Counted from the first letter of the stretch, positions 1 to 8,482 are shown. The stretch: DNA of 22,812 bases from Campylobacterales bacterium (GCA_027081495.1 JALWKJ010000060.1:1-22812), one strand, 5' to 3'. Notes: generated by a model not told the origin, from the sequence alone. Translations and numbers: made by a program.

Positions 1-1
1 A

Positions 2-1021
2 TACTTGCTAAAACAACATGATGTAAAATATGATAATTTTGTGGATGCATTTAACGAACTTATTAAAAAGGGCTACATACTATCTCTATTTACAAATGAT
101 AAATGCTCAAAGAAGACAAAAGAGAATTTTGCAATATTTGGGAATAACAATATTTATAGTATATGTAAGTTTTTAAAAAAAGAATCTCACCTATCAAGTC
201 TGCTTTTTCAAAAGCTAAGCAATAATACAAATGCAATTTTTTTACTTTTCTATGTTGCAAACTTTTATAATAACTCAACTAACGATGAATGGTATCTTTT
301 TAAAGATTTACTAATGAGTCTTCCTTTTAAATACGAGCAAAAGATTGTTTTTTTTAAACGACTTGAAAAAAATGGATATTTTAGAAATATTGTAACCCAG
401 CGAGATTATAAAACTATTGTAAAAACAGAAGATAGTAGTTATCCAAAATATAAATATGTTTTAGCAACCCCTTATCCATCACAAAATGACAGTACTCTTT
501 TTGAACAAATTATAACTACAAATATATCGGATGAAAAATTAAAAGAGAGTTTACTTGCACTTATGCAAAAAGATGTTGATGAATTAGCAGAACATAGGTT
601 TACTTCATTTGAAAAAATTGCAGGAAATATGGAAATAATTGAAAAGATAGACGATGTTTTATGTGTAGCCGCTATTATAGCTGCGCCCTTTACAGGTGGA
701 ACAAGTTTATCTTATGTCGCCATGTATTCTACTAAAAAAGCTACTAAAATGGGGTTTAAATATATGTTAAAAAAAGTTGAATTGCAAGGAAGAAAAATAG
801 TAAATAAAGCTATTAGACAAGCAAGAAAAGGGAGGAAGGTACTTGATAGTAAAGTAGGTATTCATAATAGAAACCGAATAGGAAAAGCATTGGATAGTCA
901 TCCTGTTCAAATAGTAGGATATATTGGAGATACTAGCGCGGTAATAGGTATAGGTACAGGGTTATATCTTTATTTTAACCATACACAATTAGAAGCAAAA
1001 ACAATATGCACGGAGCAGTAA
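2..1021 (+). CDS. Hypothetical protein of the GTPase-complex operon, 5' end cut by the window
   Basis: I do not recognise this protein. The frame is open to the left edge. A TTG at position 5 is possible, but no ribosome binding site is visible and the next in-frame Met is about 100 codons in, so the gene probably starts upstream. Counting from the TTG, the first ~200 residues look soluble and mostly helical, rich in Lys, Asn, Phe and Tyr. Two hydrophobic stretches follow, roughly residues 220-245 (small residues, Gly-rich) and 305-327, separated by a very basic segment (about 250-300). These could be membrane helices or an amphipathic membrane-active region. The stop is followed after 1 nt by the next ATG, and that gene's GGAG site lies inside this one, so the two are translationally coupled. 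The partners imply a membrane complex; the function is unknown. Confidence 0.75.
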   Translation, partial: YLLKQHDVKYDNFVDAFNELIKKGYILSLFTNDKCSKKTKENFAIFGNNNIYSICKFLKKESHLSSLLFQKLSNNTNAIFLLFYVANFYNNSTNDEWYLFKDLLMSLPFKYEQKIVFFKRLEKNGYFRNIVTQRDYKTIVKTEDSSYPKYKYVLATPYPSQNDSTLFEQIITTNISDEKLKESLLALMQKDVDELAEHRFTSFEKIAGNMEIIEKIDDVLCVAAIIAAPFTGGTSLSYVAMYSTKKATKMGFKYMLKKVELQGRKIVNKAIRQARKGRKVLDSKVGIHNRNRIGKALDSHPVQIVGYIGDTSAVIGIGTGLYLYFNHTQLEAKTICTEQ

Positions 1022-1022
1022 A

Positions 1023-1907
1023 ATGGGTAAAATTCTTTTAGTAATTATGTTAGTTAGCACACTCTCTTATGGGAAGATGTTTGATGTAAATAAATTTGGT
1101 ACAAAGTTAGCAGGTAAAAATATTGACAAGGTTGTCGAGTCTATCAAAAAATCTGATTTTACAAAAAATATACCAGAATTAAAACTGAAAAAAGGTTTAA
1201 AACCGGAGTTATCAGTAATTGCATTAATCGCAAATAAAATAGCCAAAAAAGGTAATTTTGAAGACAAGTTTATAACGAAAACAATCTATCCTCTCCTGGC
1301 TGTACAACAATATGCAAGATACGGTGATGGCTATCTTAATACTATGAAACATTTTAGTAAAAAAGTAGTTGGTATGTCCGCTGATACGCTAAAACAGTTA
1401 AAACAAAAGTTTCCAAATATGCCAAAAATGAATTTTAAATCTACAGAAGAATTCAATGATAAGATGGTGGATGTGTTAAAACATACTGGAAAAAAAGGAT
1501 GGAAAGCTTCACAAGAGTTGTTTAACCTTGCAAAAAAGTATCCAAAGAGTACAGTTGTTGCCGGTTTATATGGATGGTATGTAATTGACCCTGAAAGTTA
1601 TTTTGAACAAAAAGAGAAACTTTTGGCACATTTGGCATCAACTCTTAGAGAAGGTGTGTCAGATGTGACAAAACTTACACTTGATACATCTTCTGGTGTC
1701 GCAGATGGTTTTATGGAAGCTATTAAAGAGAAGGCAATGTTTCCAAACATTTTGATACTGGTATTGGCACTTTTATCTTTTGTAATTTGGAAGCTACGAT
1801 CATACATAAAACGATTTATAAAAATAAAACTTGAACAAGGTTTAGAGAAAGCAAGCAATAAAAAAGAAGAGATTAAACAAGAAGATGAAGAAGAAGGATT
1901 ATTTTGA
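1023..1907 (+). CDS. Exported single-pass membrane protein of the GTPase-complex operon
   Basis: This is a 294-residue protein of no family I recognise. The N-terminus is a signal-peptide-like segment (hydrophobic residues 4-15, then SYGK). A Lys-rich, mainly helical domain follows to about residue 238. A clear membrane helix lies at about 241-257, followed by a strongly basic, then acidic, cytoplasmic tail. The predicted layout is therefore a periplasmic body with an anchor and a short cytosolic tail. The start ATG is preceded by GGAG at 1012-1015. The stop overlaps the next start in a TTGA arrangement, so this gene and the GTPase gene are translationally coupled. The topology suggests it could carry a signal between the periplasm and the cytoplasmic GTPase; that is inference. 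Confidence 0.8.
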   Translation: MGKILLVIMLVSTLSYGKMFDVNKFGTKLAGKNIDKVVESIKKSDFTKNIPELKLKKGLKPELSVIALIANKIAKKGNFEDKFITKTIYPLLAVQQYARYGDGYLNTMKHFSKKVVGMSADTLKQLKQKFPNMPKMNFKSTEEFNDKMVDVLKHTGKKGWKASQELFNLAKKYPKSTVVAGLYGWYVIDPESYFEQKEKLLAHLASTLREGVSDVTKLTLDTSSGVADGFMEAIKEKAMFPNILILVLALLSFVIWKLRSYIKRFIKIKLEQGLEKASNKKEEIKQEDEEEGLF

Positions 1908-4333
1908 GAACAACTGGAAATATAAACTTTGTTCTGATAGGAGCAAAAGCGACTGGAAAAACTGTATATTTGGCATCACTTTTTTTAAATGAAAAGCGTG
2001 TAACATCAAAAGATGGACATACGATTGAGTATTTGAAGCCACTGTCCGATAGTTTATTGGAGGGAGAATATCCTCAAGCGACTGCTGGAAGCTATCATGA
2101 ATTAAAATTTAACTACAAAGACAACAATATTTCATGTCATATACAAATAGATGATGTTGATGGTTATTTTGTAGAAACAATGCATGAAACAGATGAGGCA
2201 ACACAAAAACAAAGAGATATACTCCTGAAAAATATTAAAAACTCTGAAGGGATTATATTTTTCTTTCCATATGAAAAAAGCTTCAATGAGCAGTCAATCA
2301 AAAATTTTAACTACGAAATAGATACGATAATAAGTAAATTAACAGATATGTATAGTAAGTATGATTACATACCTATACCCGCTGTTATAGCTGTATCAAA
2401 ATGGGATAGAAGTCCTTATTTTAAATCTCATGATGAAGAAGAAAAAGCTTTAGAATATATTCATGATAATAAATTTTTAAAACTTGCAATGGAAAAAATC
2501 AAACATAATTTCCCAAACTTGATGATTGTCCCTATCTCTGCTATTGGTAAAGATATACATAAAATGGAGCCTTATAATCTTGTAAAACCGATACAGTTTT
2601 TTTTAAAAGAGACTTATAAACTATGGGATAATAAGATTGATAAATTAAAAGATGATAAGCGAGCGCTGTTGATCTTTTTGTCCAAAGTGCATTTTGATAT
2701 GAAGTTTTACAAAGATGGGAAATACAATAAAATGTACGATGAGTTAGAAAAGGAGTATGCAACCAAACTTTTTTCCGAGTTAGATAGTGTTAAAAGTTAT
2801 GAAGAGTTTGAGAAGTTTAAAGAAGAAAATAGAGATGTTATCTCTTCTCTTGTACCGAAAAACAGAGAAAAAATTAAAGAAATAGGGAAAAAATTAAAAT
2901 CAAAGCAAAAAAAGAAAAAGCTGACTATAGGTTCAATAGTTCTTGTCTTTTTTATTATGATTTTAGTTGGTAGTGGTACCTGGTATGTTAAAACAAAATT
3001 GATGAAAAGTGAAAGTGAACTATTTTCCGATATCTCTGTCGCGTATAAAAATCATAACTATAAAGAAGCAATGGAAGATATAGCAAGGTATCAGAACGAT
3101 TTTAAAGATACCATTGATGCGAATCAGAAAAACAGAGTTGAAGAGATGAAAGGAGAGATTTCTAGTAGTTACAGTGCAAAACTGGATAAAATATTGCAAA
3201 ATAGTTCACTTTTAAAACAGTATGATGAGTTAGAAATATTACAAAGAGAAGTAAGTAAATTTGGCAACGCTATGGATACAACCCAAATAGAAAACAAACT
3301 TGCCGAAATCAGGAAATTAAAAGAGGGCTATCAAAAAGTATTGGCTTTTTCAAAAGATGATATTTCCCAACTTAATGAGATTAGTACAATATTAAATCAA
3401 CTAGCTGTTCATAAGTTTAGTGAAGCAATATCTTTGAAAAATAAGTTTGCAGAATCTCTTATTGCTATGGCTAACAATCTTATTAGTGAAGAGGAATTGG
3501 ATAATGCAGACAAGTTAGAAAACATACTTAATGCATTTACCACTCTTGGTATTGACAGTCCAGAAACTGTGCAAAAGCTGATAGATAAGAAAAATGGTGT
3601 AATCATCAATGGTAACTTTGAAACATTAAAAGCAGATATAAAAAAGAAAAGTTATGAAGATGCGATTTTAAAAGTTGAGACTGAGTGGAGAGAAAATTAT
3701 AGTGAAGATAAAAAAAAGATTATTGGCAGGCTACTTAATCATAAATTTAATCAAATTGTAGAAAAAAAGTTGAAAGAGATTTCTGGTATTACTGATGTAG
3801 ATGAATTTAATAAACTTGTTGATGCAATAAACGACATATCTAATTTAGAGAAAAGGACTCAAATAGCTAAGATAGATTATAAGCCAACTAAGTATCAAAG
3901 CAACCAAAATGAGTATGATAAAAAATATGAGGAATATAAAAAGTACCACGATGCACTAAAATATGGAGTATCTGATATAAAAATTACATTTGGTGCAACT
4001 AGCAAAGATAATGAGCCTCTTGGTTTTGAATGTGATGGTGGAGACGATGAAATAATTTTAAAACTGGAAGCTGTTGAATACCATTATGATAACGGGGATT
4101 GCCATGATGGCATGCAAATGAGTTGGCAAAGTCAAAGTCAACAGAGCTTTGAACGCGGAACACAATATAGTATTACTGTCATAGAAGAAGATTATGGGTT
4201 GAATCCTAACGATGAATATAGCTTTAAGTTTGTGTTAAGTTCTAGTGATTTAATTAAAATGGTAAAAAAAGAGTATTTTGAAAAAGATCTTGGTAATAAT
4301 TATTTCATAGGATTTGGAGATAAACGAAGATGA
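1904..4333 (+). CDS. Large membrane-anchored P-loop GTPase (TRAFAC-like) with long coiled-coil and C-terminal beta domain
   Basis: An 809-residue protein with a complete GTPase motif set. Walker A/G1 is GAKATGKT (13-20), G3 is DVDG (84-87), G4 is SKWD (165-168) and G5 is a likely SA at 212-213. It resembles TRAFAC-clade regulatory GTPases. After the G domain come a helical linker, a Lys cluster (330-339) and one membrane helix (about 342-360). By the positive-inside rule the remaining ~450 residues lie outside the cytoplasm. They comprise an extended, partly TPR-like or coiled-coil helical region (about 370-685) and a beta-rich terminal domain (about 688-809) with Cys710 and Cys733. The TTG start is supported by an AAGGA-like site a few bases upstream and by a TTGA overlap with the previous gene. 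The stop overlaps the next ATG (ATGA). The GTPase call is firm; the role is unknown. Confidence 0.85.
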   Translation: MRTTGNINFVLIGAKATGKTVYLASLFLNEKRVTSKDGHTIEYLKPLSDSLLEGEYPQATAGSYHELKFNYKDNNISCHIQIDDVDGYFVETMHETDEATQKQRDILLKNIKNSEGIIFFFPYEKSFNEQSIKNFNYEIDTIISKLTDMYSKYDYIPIPAVIAVSKWDRSPYFKSHDEEEKALEYIHDNKFLKLAMEKIKHNFPNLMIVPISAIGKDIHKMEPYNLVKPIQFFLKETYKLWDNKIDKLKDDKRALLIFLSKVHFDMKFYKDGKYNKMYDELEKEYATKLFSELDSVKSYEEFEKFKEENRDVISSLVPKNREKIKEIGKKLKSKQKKKKLTIGSIVLVFFIMILVGSGTWYVKTKLMKSESELFSDISVAYKNHNYKEAMEDIARYQNDFKDTIDANQKNRVEEMKGEISSSYSAKLDKILQNSSLLKQYDELEILQREVSKFGNAMDTTQIENKLAEIRKLKEGYQKVLAFSKDDISQLNEISTILNQLAVHKFSEAISLKNKFAESLIAMANNLISEEELDNADKLENILNAFTTLGIDSPETVQKLIDKKNGVIINGNFETLKADIKKKSYEDAILKVETEWRENYSEDKKKIIGRLLNHKFNQIVEKKLKEISGITDVDEFNKLVDAINDISNLEKRTQIAKIDYKPTKYQSNQNEYDKKYEEYKKYHDALKYGVSDIKITFGATSKDNEPLGFECDGGDDEIILKLEAVEYHYDNGDCHDGMQMSWQSQSQQSFERGTQYSITVIEEDYGLNPNDEYSFKFVLSSSDLIKMVKKEYFEKDLGNNYFIGFGDKRR

Positions 4334-5157
4334 AAATATACATAGTGAAACACTACTGGAAAGATGGCGAAAATGCGACTTGGGAACGCCACCCAAAAGT
4401 AGATGATAAACTTTTCGAATACTTAAAAAAGAATTATCACAACTTTGTAAAAGACAGAAAGAAGATGATTGAAAAAGATGGATATTTTATTTATCTTTGC
4501 TATAAAGACAGCAAAGATGTTTATGATAGAAATATCACAAATATCACTTTTTTTGTTTCTAAAAAAGAGGTAAAGAAGGATTTTTGTAACACTCATTTTA
4601 AAAACTTAGAACTTGAGATAGTGGACAAAACCAAAAATATTAAAATATTAGCCATAGGTGCAATAGCACTTTTAATTATAGGTTTTATGGGGATAAAAAT
4701 ATTTAGTAGTAAAAATACAAGTAAAGAATCACACAAACAACGGAAATACGAAGCAGTTCAAAACTATACTCCACTCATAGATAATTGGAATGATCAGGTT
4801 AGTAATATCATAGAAGATGTCAAGATTCAAAAAAAATATAGGTTAAGCAGAGATGACAATAAAAAACTCATAGCACAACTTAATAGTTTTGTGAAACCTT
4901 TTTATACAGGCATAGAATCAAAAATACTAGATGAGATGAAACGGAAAAATGCAAATAAATATGAAGATTTTGCAAAGGCAAATCACACAGATGCAAATAT
5001 AACTTTTAAAGTAAGTATGAGTAAAGACGAGATAAAAAAAGGACTAAAAAAGATTACACATGAAAGAGCAATACATGATATTGTTAAAAAAGTTTTGATA
5101 ATGAATGATAAAGATGTTTTTTTGAAAGAAAGTGGGATTATTGGTAAACAAAAATAG
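4330..5157 (+). CDS. Single-pass membrane protein, last gene of the GTPase-complex operon
   Basis: A 275-residue protein that I cannot assign to a family. The N-terminal ~100 residues are soluble and charged, with aromatic residues near the start. One membrane helix lies at about 104-124, with Lys on both sides. The C-terminal ~150 residues are a Lys/Asp/Asn-rich, helical domain. With a cytoplasmic N-terminus, the architecture mirrors the GTPase next door in miniature (cytosolic domain, single helix, outer helical domain), and a physical partnership is plausible. The ATG overlaps the GTPase stop codon by 4 nt, which implies coupled translation and matched stoichiometry. No gene follows on this strand until 18351, so this is the operon's last gene. 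Confidence 0.8.
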   Translation: MKIYIVKHYWKDGENATWERHPKVDDKLFEYLKKNYHNFVKDRKKMIEKDGYFIYLCYKDSKDVYDRNITNITFFVSKKEVKKDFCNTHFKNLELEIVDKTKNIKILAIGAIALLIIGFMGIKIFSSKNTSKESHKQRKYEAVQNYTPLIDNWNDQVSNIIEDVKIQKKYRLSRDDNKKLIAQLNSFVKPFYTGIESKILDEMKRKNANKYEDFAKANHTDANITFKVSMSKDEIKKGLKKITHERAIHDIVKKVLIMNDKDVFLKESGIIGKQK

Positions 5158-5220
5158 ACAAAGGATTAATGGGTGATTTTATTTAAATACTGTTATAAGT
5201 TTATAGTGTTAGCAAGTTGA

Positions 5221-5291
5221 AGTATCGATAGATAAAACTTGAAACTCATGACGCCAATAATTCATGAGACAGTTTATACTGAATGATACCT
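5221..5291. repeat. Imperfect inverted repeat downstream of the GTPase operon
   Basis: Arms of about 30 nt (5221-5251 and 5262-5291) pair imperfectly around a 10-nt loop. The inner part is perfect (CTCATGA at 5245-5251 with TCATGAG at 5262-5268), and the outer part pairs in blocks with bulges (ATAAAACT with AGTTTAT, GTATC with GATAC). It has no U-run. It could be a structured 3' end of the operon mRNA or a decayed mobile-element end. A sequence GAAGTATC occurs near both edges (5219 and 5299). Confidence 0.5.
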
Positions 5292-5325
5292 TTTAAGGAA
5301 GTATCCTCATCGATTTTAGGGAAAG

Positions 5326-5413
5326 AGACCGTTTAAAATTCCATGTCAGTAACTTTTAGTAACACCATTTTGGGTGTTACTAAAAGTTACTGACATGGAA
5401 TTTTAAACGGTCT
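5326..5413. repeat. Perfect 41-bp inverted repeat with 6-nt loop between convergent genes
   Basis: Positions 5326-5366 are exactly complementary to 5373-5413, all 41 pairs, around the loop ATTTTG (5367-5372). The element sits between the stop codons of two convergent operons, 12 nt from the end of the ligase gene on the - strand. That position suits a bidirectional transcription terminator. However, the stem is far longer than a usual terminator, carries no G+C-rich core, and is not followed by a strong U-run on either strand. Within each arm GTTACT recurs after 4 nt (a 10-bp period). Alternatives are a short mobile or palindromic repeat, or a recombination or protein-binding site. Confidence 0.85.
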
Positions 5414-5425
5414 TAATCTAGGAGA

Positions 5426-6610
5426 TTACTCTTTGATAATATGTCCGGCAAATTTCGAGTCGTCATCCAAAATGGGGCGTTTACCTACCCTAAAACCTAA
5501 TCCGCATCCTTCATATGCGAAAAAGACGCCGGCTTGATAAAAATTTTCTTCTTCGTCGCGGTTTAGGGTCGCTTTTTCTTGATAGATCGGTTTGAAATTG
5601 TCGTAATTTCCCTCTTTTTGATCTATGATTTCGCCGTTTTGGTCATAGATGGTAATATTTTCCCCCTCTCTTCCGAATGAGGGTTTTTTGACATAGGCTT
5701 TGTTTTTAAGCGGCTCAAACGATGTTTCAAGAAGCAGGGGATGATTTGGAAAAAGATCCCATAAAATTTTCATAAAAGCTTTGCTTTGAAACATCAAAGT
5801 ATATGCCGGATTTAAAATGATGGCTTTTTGATTATTTACGATTTGTGTCAATATTAGAGCTAAATCACCCTCATGTATCGCTATATCTTCCCATGGGACG
5901 AGTTTGAAAAAGTAATCATATTGCACCCCTTCATAAAAAATACCCTCGTTTGGATCAAACTCTATTTCATCCATATAGGCGTACTCGCAATCAAAACCGG
6001 CTTCTTGCGCTATCGACTGCAGATATCTGGTAGTATCCTCATCCTCTCTCGCTCCCCTTACGCTTGAAAAAAGGATTTTCCATCCTTCATAATACTCGTC
6101 GAATTTATCGATACTCTCTTCGAGCGTTACCAATCTTTGAAAATTCTCCTTTAGACATTCGTGTATATTGTTAAACTGTCTGTATTCGTCGAGGTTGTTT
6201 GCTTTTAACATAGCCCATTGCGCTATGGCGGTATCTAAAAGTAAAGTCGGGGTATCGGCGTTAAATTCCAATAATTTTATCGGTATGCGGTCAAGTCCGC
6301 CGGCAAAATCGAATCTTCCGTATAGATGCCAGTGTACATCGTTTTCCCAGCTCGCTTTTATGATATCGACGAGATTAAACGGAATATTTAGTTCATGAAA
6401 AAGATTGTTTTCTATGACATAGTCTCCGGCTTCGACAAACATATTGTAAAGTTCATCGGCGGCTCTCGCGTAAGTTTTTGCCTCTATCTCTTCAACCTCT
6501 ACGAGTTTATCGACAAGGTAGGGAGTATCATCGTCAAAATCGGTATGCCATGAAAAATTAATAGACTCTAAAAATTCCGTAGTGAGGGGTTTTATTTTTA
6601 AAAGATTCAT
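5426..6610 (-). CDS. Glutathionylspermidine synthase family ATP-grasp ligase (YgiC/YjfC-like)
   Basis: At 394 residues it matches the stand-alone C-terminal synthetase part of glutathionylspermidine synthase (the E. coli YgiC/YjfC type, about 385 residues), without the amidase half. Recognisable features are the LLEFNADTPT segment in the first third (about 112-121), a DEIEF(D/N)P-like block in the middle, and KPSFGREGENI (ATP-binding glycine/basic loop) in the last third. The family forms an amide bond between a peptide carboxylate and an amine using ATP; the substrates of YgiC-type members are unsettled. The ATG follows an excellent site (GGAGGAT) that lies within the end of the upstream gene, 3 nt away. 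It is the last gene of purT - UPF0323 lipoprotein - ligase. In E. coli, ygiC also sits beside a small envelope-protein gene, ygiB. Confidence 0.9.
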   Translation of the reverse strand: MNLLKIKPLTTEFLESINFSWHTDFDDDTPYLVDKLVEVEEIEAKTYARAADELYNMFVEAGDYVIENNLFHELNIPFNLVDIIKASWENDVHWHLYGRFDFAGGLDRIPIKLLEFNADTPTLLLDTAIAQWAMLKANNLDEYRQFNNIHECLKENFQRLVTLEESIDKFDEYYEGWKILFSSVRGAREDEDTTRYLQSIAQEAGFDCEYAYMDEIEFDPNEGIFYEGVQYDYFFKLVPWEDIAIHEGDLALILTQIVNNQKAIILNPAYTLMFQSKAFMKILWDLFPNHPLLLETSFEPLKNKAYVKKPSFGREGENITIYDQNGEIIDQKEGNYDNFKPIYQEKATLNRDEEENFYQAGVFFAYEGCGLGFRVGKRPILDDDSKFAGHIIKE

Positions 6611-6613
6611 CTT

Positions 6614-7282
6614 TTATCCTCCAAAGCTTCTCGAAGATGATTTTGAGCCGAAGTATCCGCTTCTTTTTGTAGAGCTTGCGGTTGAGCTTTTTGAAGTCGA
6701 TGTTTGTGAATTTTTAAAAAAGCCCGATCTTTTAGTCGATGCGGTTTTCGCTTTGTTGAAACTGTTTTTACTTCTGTTGTAAGTTTGAGGACTTTTGTAG
6801 GAAGCTTGTCTTTTTTGCTGATAGTTTTGATTGTTAAATAGTTTGCTTCCTATCCAGCTTCCCAGGATCGCGCCCGCCGCGCTTGCCAAAATGGTTTCGC
6901 CAAGTCCCATGCCGCCCATAGGGTTTGATACCTGTTCGTTTGAAGTTAGTCTCGATGTTCCCTCTTCGATCTTTTTTGCCTCTTCTTTTATCATGGCGTC
7001 TAGCTCTTGTTGGCTTAGAATTTTCTCTTTGCCATCAAGCGATTTTAATATGACTCTCGTTTCGCTGCTTGGGTATTCGTCAACTATTTTATACTCTTTT
7101 GGAGCGATCTCCTGTATGACGACAAAGGCTCCCTGTTTTTGCGCCGCTTGTTGAAAACTGTTTTCTTGAACGGGTTGCTGCGGAGATATCGCGCTGTCGC
7201 CGCAGCCGGTAATCGCTCCCATTACAACGGCTCCCATTCCGCCTATGATGGAGTAATCGGCTATCTTTTTTATATGTCTCAT
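6614..7282 (-). CDS. UPF0323-type lipoprotein with Ser/Lys/Thr-rich tail
   Basis: A 222-residue predicted lipoprotein: basic start, hydrophobic stretch 11-24, lipobox ITGC with Cys27 as the lipidated residue. A compact domain follows (about 45-105). A Gly/Ala-rich hydrophobic segment (about 125-150, with MGGMGLGE and a GxxxG pattern) comes next, then a low-complexity basic Ser/Thr/Lys/Tyr tail ending in SFGG. This layout matches the UPF0323 lipoproteins known from Campylobacter and Helicobacter relatives and recalls E. coli YgiB. Its ATG overlaps the purT stop (ATGA), and the ligase follows after 3 nt, so all three are co-transcribed. A functional link to the ligase is likely from this conserved type of pairing, but the role is unknown. 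Confidence 0.85.
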   Translation of the reverse strand: MRHIKKIADYSIIGGMGAVVMGAITGCGDSAISPQQPVQENSFQQAAQKQGAFVVIQEIAPKEYKIVDEYPSSETRVILKSLDGKEKILSQQELDAMIKEEAKKIEEGTSRLTSNEQVSNPMGGMGLGETILASAAGAILGSWIGSKLFNNQNYQQKRQASYKSPQTYNRSKNSFNKAKTASTKRSGFFKNSQTSTSKSSTASSTKRSGYFGSKSSSRSFGG

Positions 7283-8439
7283 TCTATACCTCTTATCTTT
7301 TTTATCTTGTTTTTTACATTTTTAAGGGCGTCTTTTCCAAAACATAAAACCACCGCCATTCTTCTTCCGATGTGAGCCGAGGGTTTTGCGAAGATTCTTA
7401 ATATCGTATTTTGATCAAGCAAATCCTCGTCTATCGAAAAAACGGGTTTTACGCTCTCTATTTTGCTTTTATAAGCGCCGCTTGCGCCCTCCCCGTAAAA
7501 TACAAAGTCGGTATCAAGTCCCAAAACGGCTCTTATATGAAGCGCAAATTCGCTCTGGCTTTGAGTTATCATCGTTACCATTCCCGTATCATGCGGTCTG
7601 GGGCTTAGTTCGCTGAAATATACTTCATCGCCTTTGACGAAGAACTCTACGCCGAAAATCCCTCTTCCTCCTAGGGCGTCGGTTATCTTTTTTGCGATCT
7701 CTTCGGCTTTTTTTAAAGCGATTACGCTCATAGCCATAGGCTGCCATGAAAATATATAATCGCCGTCTTTTTGTATATGTCCTATCGGTTTGCAAAATGT
7801 CGTCTCTTTTTTACCTTTGATCGTTAAGAGGGTGATTTCATAGTCGAAATCTATAAACTCCTCGATAATCAGCTCGCTAGAGTCGCCTCTGGCTTCTTTC
7901 GCTTTTTGCCATGAGAGTTTTAAATCTTCTTCGACTTTCGCTATGCTTTGACCGTGTCCCGAACTGCTCATGACGGGTTTTATGACGCAAGGAAAGCCTA
8001 TTTTTTTTGCCGCGGTTTTTAACTCTTCAAAAGTCGTTACGAAACGGTAATCGCTTGTTTTGATACCGAGATCTTCGGCCGCGAAAATCCTTATATTCTT
8101 TCGATTCATAGTCTTGTTTACCGCTTCGGCGTTTGGAATGACGCAAAATCCCTCTTTTTGCGCTTCAAAAAGAGCTTCTATATTTATAGCTTCGATCTCC
8201 GGGAGTATATAGTTTGGATTTTCTCTTTTTATAATTTCAAGCAGCTCGTCTTTGTTTTTCATATCTATGATATAGGATTTATTGCTCACAAGGTGCGCCG
8301 GAGCGTTTGGGTAGGAGTCAACGGCTATCACCTCTACGCCGAGACGACTCGCTTCTATGGCGACCTCTTTTCCCAGTTCGCCGCTTCCTAGCAGCATGAT
8401 TTTAACGGCGTCGCTTTTTAGAGGCGTATAAAGCTTCAT
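7279..8439 (-). CDS. purT: Formate-dependent phosphoribosylglycinamide formyltransferase PurT
   Basis: PurT makes formyl-GAR from GAR, formate and ATP, the folate-independent third step of purine synthesis in the cytoplasm. The 386 residues match the family length (E. coli 392). The N-terminal preATP-grasp domain opens with IMLLGSGELGKE (about 14-25), with EIEAI near residue 82. The ATP-grasp core shows FPCVIKPVMSSSGHGQS, an EEFIDFDYEIT stretch, and the metal-binding VEFFVKGDEVYFSELSPRPHDTG region (given here only as its key segments VEFF, SELSPRPHDTG). The ATG has GGAG 8 nt upstream, and an extended -10 sits just before it. It heads the operon with the UPF0323 lipoprotein and the ligase. No purine-pathway neighbours are present. 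Confidence 0.96.
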   Translation of the reverse strand: MKLYTPLKSDAVKIMLLGSGELGKEVAIEASRLGVEVIAVDSYPNAPAHLVSNKSYIIDMKNKDELLEIIKRENPNYILPEIEAINIEALFEAQKEGFCVIPNAEAVNKTMNRKNIRIFAAEDLGIKTSDYRFVTTFEELKTAAKKIGFPCVIKPVMSSSGHGQSIAKVEEDLKLSWQKAKEARGDSSELIIEEFIDFDYEITLLTIKGKKETTFCKPIGHIQKDGDYIFSWQPMAMSVIALKKAEEIAKKITDALGGRGIFGVEFFVKGDEVYFSELSPRPHDTGMVTMITQSQSEFALHIRAVLGLDTDFVFYGEGASGAYKSKIESVKPVFSIDEDLLDQNTILRIFAKPSAHIGRRMAVVLCFGKDALKNVKNKIKKIRGIE

Positions 8440-8473
8440 TACAAATCTCCACTATTTTTAAACATGTTACAAA

Positions 8474-8482
8474 ATCTTAGCA
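8474..8482 (-). promoter_or_regulatory. Putative extended -10 promoter of the purT operon
   Basis: Read on the - strand, TGC (8482-8480) followed by TAAGAT (8479-8474) forms an extended -10. It lies in the 49-bp gap before purT and would start transcription near 8467, giving a leader of about 28 nt. No clear -35 is present, as is common for sigma-70 promoters in Campylobacterota. The same TATGCTAA layout occurs before the antiporter gene at 18351. Confidence 0.35.
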
